Shown here piece by piece: positions 58,601-64,000 of a stretch of DNA of 64,000 nucleotides. Position numbers and translations under genes: made by a program. Below the pieces are notes generated by a model. It saw only the letters and a program-made list of their open reading frames with translations. It searched no databases and was not told the origin of the DNA. Origin of the DNA: Hyalomma asiaticum. Lineage: Eukaryota > Arthropoda > Arachnida > Ixodida > Ixodidae. The stretch spans positions 58,625,777 to 58,689,776 of the forward strand of contig CM023483.1 in the NCBI GenBank assembly GCA_013339685.2. Reading direction: 5' to 3'. How positions within the stretch are numbered: the first letter of the stretch is position 1; every line of letters begins with the position of its first letter.

Positions 58601-61600
58601 GCGGTAACGCTCGTTTCCACTTCTCTCGGCTTTGGGGGTCACTGGGCAACGCGAACAACGACACTTTTTCGACCGTTTCTCTGTAGCCGGAGCGTCAATT
58701 CGGCACACAGCACGTCGTCGGCATTGTTTGCCGAGCTGCCGTGAACTATTCATAATGTTCTAAAACGGTAAAGGCACAGACAGCACTGCACATTAGCGAT
58801 AAAACACGACACCAACGGAGCCAACGCGTCACGCCGTCGCCTCGAAGGCCTCGATAAGCGCCTTCTTAGCACCGGTGGCGCCGTCCCACGGTCAAAGTCG
58901 GCAGCGCACAAAGCTCTCCCATAGAGTGACGAAGAAGTTTCGTGACCAGTAAAAGGTATTGAGGGACTATGCTATTACCGTATAGTGCGGAATATAGGTC
59001 GAGATTTTTTCCAAAAAATGTCACTAAAAAGTCGCCCCTCGACCTATATACCGGCCCTTGGCACAAACCAAGTGATCGTCTGGCAACAGGGCGCGTCGCA
59101 TGCTTCTTGGGCATCAGCATCGACATCGCCTCCATGGGCCGACCAAGGAGGATAAAAAAAAAATGCTGGAGTGGAGATTTCTTCCTAAATGTGAAGCCGG
59201 CGGCCGCCATCTTACCAGAGGCATCGATTAACAGCATCCACATAGCACAAAAGAAAAAGCGCTTTCCTCACGATTCTTATCACCTTTAATGTGGTCATCT
59301 TTGCTACACAGAAAATGCTCGATGTGCCTTTTTCTGCTCCGCGTTTTTGGCTGAAACTTGAACGTCGCAAAAGTACGTGTGCCACATCGTGGCATTGATG
59401 CTCGGTCAGTGGTAGTTTGTTAATCCAAAACAACACGCTTTTATCTTACAAGTACTCTATAAAATATATTAGCAGATCAAGAACGCTTGAATTGATACTG
59501 GTTTCTGGACACTTTGGCAAGCTTTTAAGGCTGAACCAGAGGCAAACGCCGGCTTCACCCGTTGCGGCAAGGTTCAGCAGGCGTTGCCACTCCAGCATTT
59601 TTTTTTCATCCTCCTTGGGGCCGACGCCCGACGCCATTTTTCTTTTCTTGTTCAGCTAGTGTTCCTAGTGAGCGGCGACCTTGCTCTGCGGCCAGTTATG
59701 AATACCGGGACGCGGCGCCAGTTCACCGCCGCGTTTAAAAGAAAAGTTATTGAATTCGCGGAAGCGAATGGCAACATGTCGGCGCAGCGGCAGTTTGAAA
59801 TGTCTGAGAAAAGCGTCAGGTACTGGCGCAACCAGAAATCCAAACTGTAGGGGTGTAACGCGCGGAAGACGTCGTTTCGCGGTCGCCGAGCTGTGCACCC
59901 GGAACTCGAGGACAAAGTGGTGGATTTCGTCTGCGAGTACCGTGCCAGGTCCCCGCCAGCGGAACCCGCGGACCCTGACAGGCCGGTTGCGCAGGCCAAT
60001 TCTCGCGACAGTTTGTGCTTGCGTCTCCGAGGTATGGAGGTCTCTGCCTGAAGAAATGGTGGTGCGTGCATTTAAGAAGTGCTGTATCAGCAACGCCCTC
60101 GGCGGCACCGAGGACGGCATGTTGTGAGAGGCGGCTAGCGAAAAGCAGTGGTCCTCGGGGGAGAGCTCCGACAGTTCGGAGGACTGAATAAAGTGCATCA
60201 GTGAACAGTCCCGTGCTTCTTCTTCTTCTTTTTTTTTTTTTTTGCTGGTCAAGGTAGGGGGGTCGACCTATATTCCGCCTCGACCTATATTCCGCATTAT
60301 ACGGTACTTACTGCACATTTCAGTGCAATCTCTCGAGTACATAAAGTGATAATTATTGTAAGCAGGGGCGCGACATTATGTTGTAGAAATGCCAACATTG
60401 ATCGATTTGTGGGGTTTTACGTCCCAAAACCAGCCATGATTGTGAGATACACCGTAGTGGAGGGCTCTGGAAATTTCGACCACCTGGGGTTCTTTAACGT
60501 GCAGTGACACAGGCCTCAACATTTCACCTCAATCCTGCAACTTTCAGATCAGCAGCCGGGTGCCATGACCACTAGACCACCATGACGGGGCTAAAAAAAT
60601 GCCAATATTACACCAATTCACAAGGGATAGTACTATAATAAAGAATCACGCTGACATTCAATTTCAGTTAACCTACGAAAGAAGGTCGATATAGGAAGCG
60701 GTACTGTACAATGAACCCCGTCTGCATCATCAATCAAGTAGTCAAGAGCTCTGTAGAAAACAACCAGCCTCTTTTACGTAGCTTTATATTATAAACGATT
60801 ACAGAAGGGCACTTGATTTAGTAGAGATCCCAGCATTCAAGGAGAGTCATAAAGTAGAGCAAGCACAAGTGAATCAATATAGCATCAATAAAAAATCAAA
60901 CACCTACATTAATTTTTCATCATAAACGTGGACTAGTGACCAAGAACAGGGCCAGACAGGGAGACAAATGCTCCAGTGCAATGCAGTGCATTCCTAAAGT
61001 GTTACAGTGGAATGACAGTGGAATGTGGAAAGTTACAGTGGAATGACATTACACTGTACCCTCTTAAGAAATACTTTATTACACATAGTTTGGATGGCTC
61101 CGAAACTCAGTTATACCTAAATGTAATGCATGTACTGCTCATTTAACCCACAGCAGTGCGTCACATACGTGTTGACTAGTACTTTATAGTAGTTATCACA
61201 TTATTTTCAAATGCCCGTTCTACTCCTCAGTTGCACTCTCCAACTCCTATGCTCGACTGATTCTGCACAAAGCAGGCCAAGTGTGAGTTATGCATTGCTC
61301 GCATATGCCTGGAACTCCATGGCAATTGTGGAGCCTAGTGCGCAAACTGCGCCATCCACAATCTCAGACAGCAACCTTGGAGCCTACAGTGGACCAGCTT
61401 AGTATGATCCTGTTGCCGGCAAGAGCAGCCACTGAAAGCCATGAAACCTGGTATTATAGTAGTATAGCTGAAAACAAGAACATGAGCTTCACACTACAGA
61501 AAAGGACTGTCACACACTTTGAGGGTTAAGACAGGGCAAGTCCCCTCTTTTGGTGAACAAAGTTCCAGATTATGTCAAGAGACCACAAAGTGAAGGCTAT

Positions 61601-62270
61601 GCGGCATCGCGTGAAGTGAAGCAGAACCACATATGGGCCATAGTCATAAATAGAGGCATTCCCGTTTGCGATTTCAAAGCCAGCAGCAGTTAGACGGCAC
61701 TCGTGAACTTTAATGGGCTGAGTGAGAACTGTGACAACAGTCATGAGCAGGCTCGCATTTAAAAAATGTTACATTGTGTGCAGGTTCTCACCGAAAAGGT
61801 AGAGTTTTAGTAGCTGGTTACTTGATTACATTGTGAAATAATATTTCAGCTCTCGTAAATCTGCTGTAACATTATTTCTCTCCCCCCCCTTCACAAATAG
61901 ATGTTAACTCTTCCCTGAACGCAAGACTGGTTCAATACACAAGTAAACACAACACAGTAACCTACATACCGTAGACAAAAAAGACCGAAAGGGGCATATG
62001 GTGGGCTCCAATTAATGTTTGCCAGTTACACTGAGCCTAGCAAAGCACTTGCCTGTATTGTCTGTGGGTCGAATGAGAGGCGTAGGGCGTCACCAGCTGC
62101 AGATGGCGTCTGCTGTACTACCAAAGTTGTCGTAGTGGAAGCCGTACTTGACATGTTTGTAACCCTGCGGCGCTTTCCAGCTGGCCTCGGCTCCTCCACG
62201 ATTTCCGCTGCGTCTTGCATTGCTTCTTCTTCATCCAGATCTTCCAGCTCTTCCTCTTCAACACCAAGTT
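55483..62270 (-). CDS. Unrecognised gene, last two coding exons (probable nuclear protein)
   Basis: Seen: exon 62270-62053 (72 codons after two bases) begins LGVEEEELEDLDEEEAMQDA, a strongly acidic stretch, then GKRRRV, a basic NLS-like stretch, then a Ser/Thr-rich part (NMSSTASTTTTLVVQQTP) and FDPQTIQ. Exon 55671-55483 continues in the same phase with EEGTLVQTPSGQQILLVGNP, AQLLALQHLALQQDQALASA and an acidic end, stopping at TAA 55485-55483. The style, with Q-rich hydrophobic patches and an acid/basic pair, is that of transcription regulators. I considered GABP-beta and NRF-1 and could not match either. The upstream part lies beyond the window or in undetected exons. The pairing of the two exons rests on phase and continuous style. 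Confidence 0.6.
56757..56844 (+). repeat. SINE head (tRNA-like), left half of a split SINE
   Basis: GGTGGTCTAGCGGTTATGGC and TCGCGGGATCGAATCCCGGC give A-box-like and B-box-like parts. It ends CTGCATTTC, which is repeated at 57808-57816, where the SINE resumes. Confidence 0.85.
56845..57807 (-). mobile_element. 5'-truncated RTE-type LINE inserted in a SINE
   Basis: A 963-bp minus-strand insertion between the duplicated CTGCATTTC. Its 3' end reads ...CAGGCTGATGATG, the short microsatellite tail typical of RTE elements. Only the distal part of the reverse transcriptase remains; the endonuclease is lost. Confidence 0.85.
57011..57862 (-). pseudogene. Reverse transcriptase fragment of the RTE-like LINE
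   Basis: 283 codons are open. The first 15-18 codons lie in SINE DNA and are accidental. Then come YNGSTATIVLH, KGVRQGDTISPMLF, LRFADDIALL (the FADD catalytic box), YVYLGQVV, LTYGAETW and WAWAGHVMRREDNRWS, in the order found in non-LTR retrotransposon RTs. A TGA at 57013-57011 replaces a usual Trp (VTE*). After it the same frame stays open with similar sequence (WADEIRKFAGINWAQLAQDR) to a TAG at 56860-56858. The first catalytic motif and all upstream parts are missing, so it cannot move itself. Confidence 0.88.
57808..57958 (+). repeat. SINE body, right half of the split SINE
   Basis: Resumes with CTGCATTTCGATGGAGG, then GTGCACGTGATAGAACCCCA, CTCCACTACGGCGCGACTCT and GGAACGTAAAACTAC, the standard body of this SINE. 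Confidence 0.85.
58470..58664 (-). pseudogene. THAP-type zinc-finger remnant
   Basis: VSLFALPSDPQSREKWKRAL, then SLNVRVCEKHFDKEDIIR, matches the middle and second half of a THAP domain (SLFxxP..., the W, and the C-x2-H pair CEKH). The first Cys pair (near QCRRRAVC, 58725-58700) is in another frame, with a stop between. The AVPTxF end is absent. The family binds DNA and forms the N-terminus of P-element transposases and of THAP proteins. Its position just inside a 38-bp inverted end favours the transposon origin. Confidence 0.6.
58978..60304 (+). mobile_element. Internally deleted Tigger/pogo-like element
   Basis: The left end CCGTATAGTGCGGAATATAG and the reversed right end CCGTATAATGCGGAATATAG are inverted repeats of about 26 bp. 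TA flanks at 58976-58977 and 60305-60306. It keeps both ends of a transposase gene but not the DDE core. Inside it, GACCAAGGAGGATAAAAAAA (59138-59157) is mirrored near 59590-59621, a second inverted repeat. Confidence 0.85.
59698..60187 (+). pseudogene. Tigger/pogo transposase remnant
   Basis: MNTGTRRQFTAAFKRKVIEF and EMSEKSVRYWRNQKSKL form a pogo/Brinker-type DNA-binding domain. A TAG at 59848-59850 interrupts it. The same frame then gives RGRRAVHPELEDKVVDFVCE. After a gap another frame gives SLPEEMVVRAFKKCCISNAL and a Ser/Glu-rich tail ending at TGA 60185-60187. The catalytic Asp segments are absent: roughly the central 200-300 residues have been deleted. Confidence 0.8.
60403..60592 (-). 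repeat. SINE, near full length
   Basis: Plus-strand GGGGTTTTACGTCCCAAAAC, GTAGTGGAGGGCTCTGGAAA, CCACCTGGGGTTCTTTAACG, CTCAACATTTCACCTCAATC and a head ending ACCACTAGACCACCATGACG. It is the cleanest single-piece copy in the window. Confidence 0.88.
60593..62052 (-). other. Upstream part of the GC-AG intron
   Basis: AT-rich. No exon or repeat recognised except a short direct repeat (TGGAATG, ACAGTGGAATGACA) at about 61008-61045. Confidence 0.5.
62053..62270 (-). CDS. Penultimate exon of the unrecognised gene
   Basis: Acceptor CTCTTATCACATGCAG. The donor is CAG|GCAAGT, a GC donor with otherwise perfect consensus. The reading frame is open throughout and codon use looks coding (GAG/GAA, AAG rich). 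Confidence 0.65.
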
Positions 62271-62598
62271 CTGCATGTGATAAGAGGCAACGAGCATTCA
62301 CTAACCTTGTGCAGGCCCCTCAAGGAACACCCGAAAAAACTTTGAGCGAAGTAAAATCATTGAACTGAGAACCACAAAGAAACAAAACTATGTGCTGAGG
62401 TTCAACAATGGACAAGAAAGGATGTAATGCAAGTGAAGTAAAAAGTTAAAAAGAAAAGATCTTGCAGACGTGACATATTGTAGGAATTGGTGACATGTGA
62501 AGCAGCCAGCAATGAAATTGCCTATGATGAAATGTTTGGAATTCAGCCAAGTGGAATAGGATGACACCATCTTTGTGCATGAGTGGGTGTATGCTTAA

Positions 62599-63291
62599 GG
62601 GGGGACACTGGTCTTAGAAGGCCGAAAATTGCAAAAAAAATCGACTTTTTGAAGCTGACATTTTCGGAATCTCTATCTATTTTTGCACAAATTGCACAAA
62701 TGTGCAAAGTTCCTAGCTTCTCTTCTCATTATTTTTGCCGTAAAATTAATTTGTAACTCTAATATGAGGTGTGTCTGAGCGCAAATTGTTGCTAAATTGA
62801 TTTTGGCCACTTCGCTTGTTTGCTTCTTCTGTAAAAGTTGACCTAGGAAAGCTAGAGCTACAATTCCTTTTGCACAACGTAGCTAAATATGCATAGAAAG
62901 CAACGCTGCAAGCAGATTTTCAATCTACAGTTCAATTTTTTTTATTTTTATTTTAAGATTATCATGTTTTTGGCTAGGTGTCGAACATGAACTCATTAGT
63001 GCTGTAAATTGAGAAGTAGTTGTTCAATTTCCAAAAAACCTTGCAGCGTTGCTCTCCTTAGGCTTTCCAGTATCCATATATGGGTTTATAATAATGTTAC
63101 GTTGCATAGATAATATTTCATTGTTTCGGCAAACAATAGAATGAGATTGATAATTATCTCTGGAAATAATTGATCTGTGTAAAATATAACTGGATAGTTA
63201 AATAAAGCTAAAAAGACTGAACAAAGCTGTGCAGTTTCATCTAATTTGGCTGAGAAATAACCTATGTTATCTCTAAGAACCATGTCCCCCC
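62599..63291. mobile_element. TTAA-flanked MITE, T2/Kolobok-like (family 5)
   Basis: The left end GGGGGGACACTGGTCTTAGA and the reversed right end GGGGGGACATGGTTCTTAGA match at nearly all positions. TTAA at 62595-62598 and 63292-63295. 693 bp, AT-rich, non-coding. Confidence 0.85.
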
Positions 63292-64000
63292 TTAATGTGG
63301 GCTAATCTGGAACGTGAACAACAGCATGGCAACTGAAGGATAGCTCATGGCACGACGCCATGTTACGACCCAAAGTTGTGTTGCACAGACGACTGTTTCG
63401 TCGAAAAGACATGCACGCTCATGTGCTTATCATAAATGTCATTTGCTGAAGAACACCTACAGGGTCTCGGGAAAAGCTGGACAAAATTATGCTGTGTTCA
63501 TATGCAGCGTTTCTCACATTGCTAAAGAACATATGCTACAAACGCAACTGACATTAGATAAGCACCACCACCACAACTGCTAATGCAACAAGTTTATTTA
63601 TGATTTGGACAACATTAGAAGAGTGCCCATGGATAAGTGGTACCTTGCCTGCGTGGCTCCTCGGGGACGTGGGTTCGGTTCCTCCTCTCATACCGTTTGT
63701 TAGGTTGCTTTCGAAGATCTAAGCACATTTATGTGTGTCTGTGTGCCTGTTAGGTCTACATTTCCATAGTAAGCCACAACAAATGGTATGCCTTTCTCAT
63801 TTTTCAGTGTGTTCTAATGTTAACTATCTTAGTTGGTCCTTAATTGACAGAGGCTGCAGGAAATTCAAAACATCCGAGGCACGTACCTCCATGCCATATG
63901 AGTACGAGCCACATGTGATTGCAGTATCATTAAGCATGACGTAAACTACGAGTATATCATGTTAATAATGTAAATATCAATCATTCATGTTTGTCACCTA
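63292..64000. other. Right end of the window
   Basis: No gene recognised. A tRNA-like fragment (GGGACGTGGGTTCGGTTCCT, 63663-63682) may be a SINE head. Confidence 0.4.

Larger units (their letters stand above)
55946..58971 (-). mobile_element. 3.0-kb element with 38-bp inverted ends and a THAP remnant (P-like)
   Basis: CATAGTCCCTCAATACCTTT starts the left end (55946-55983), and the right end (58934-58971) is its reverse complement with one mismatch in 38. CTATTAC lies directly outside both ends (55939-55945 and 58972-58978), a probable 7-bp target duplication. Inside the right end, on the minus strand, a THAP-like zinc-finger fragment begins about 220 bases in, the position expected for the N-terminus of a P-element-type transposase. 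The rest of the transposase was not found. A SINE split by a LINE lies within. Confidence 0.72.

Noticed and set aside
62015..62368. 117-codon plus-strand Ser-rich ORF
   Set aside because: Antisense of the acidic exon 62270-62053 (GAA/GAG repeats read backwards give Ser).
1..64000. CRISPR array, operon or prophage content
   Set aside because: No regularly spaced repeats and no prokaryotic gene order; the window is plainly eukaryotic with spliced genes.

Overview
This is eukaryotic nuclear DNA with split genes, GT-AG introns, AATAAA signals and dense transposon debris. The family of tRNA-headed SINEs, the RTE-type LINE and the many Tigger-like and TTAA-flanked MITEs suggest an arachnid, most likely a hard tick. 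That identification rests on recognised repeat style and protein similarity only. No prokaryotic, viral or CRISPR feature was seen.

Four genes could be assembled by hand by matching exon phases. (1) A JMJD7-like JmjC hydroxylase lies on the plus strand at 1278-2543 in two exons. Its second exon carries a one-base frameshift just before the distal iron-binding His. (2) The NF-Y subunit alpha gene (NFYA) lies on the minus strand. It has eight coding exons from 16358 down to 4275, a probable non-coding first exon at about 19511, and a promoter with a CCAAT cluster and a YY1-like site. All phases agree, giving about 374 aa. (3) A choline/ethanolaminephosphotransferase-like gene (CEPT1/CHPT1 family) lies on the minus strand. 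Nine coding exons run from 51035 to 30058 (455 aa), and its last exon is duplicated in tandem at 27900-28199. Its CDP-alcohol active-site motif is atypical. (4) The last two exons of an unrecognised minus-strand gene, probably a nuclear protein (acidic stretch, basic NLS-like stretch, Q-rich tail), lie at 62270-62053 and 55671-55483. They are joined by a GC-AG intron.

The introns and spacers are full of mobile elements. The NFYA intron at 9459-13643 holds a complete 2.34-kb Tigger/pogo transposon with an intact 525-aa DD30D transposase and TA target duplications. Five different elements have TTAA-type flanks and ends like the T2/Kolobok type (15223-15915, 17539-18026, 22711-23426, 25850-26374, 62599-63291). 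Two Tigger-like non-autonomous elements abut and share one TA (33049-34255 and 34258-35644). The 6.4-kb intron of gene 4 holds a nested stack: a 3-kb element with 38-bp inverted ends and a THAP-like remnant, inside it a SINE split by a 5'-truncated RTE LINE, and at its right edge an internally deleted Tigger-like element.

Layout: 1-2607 JMJD7; 2608-4019 convergent spacer; 4020-19860 NFYA; 19860-26470 spacer with MITEs and an unassigned ORF; 26477-30805 tandem duplication carrying the two alternative CEPT last exons; 30806-53000 rest of CEPT and its probable 5' end; 53000-55480 spacer; 55483-62270 end of gene 4; 62271-64000 probably its upstream intron. The genes are housekeeping-type and show no sign of acting as one pathway.
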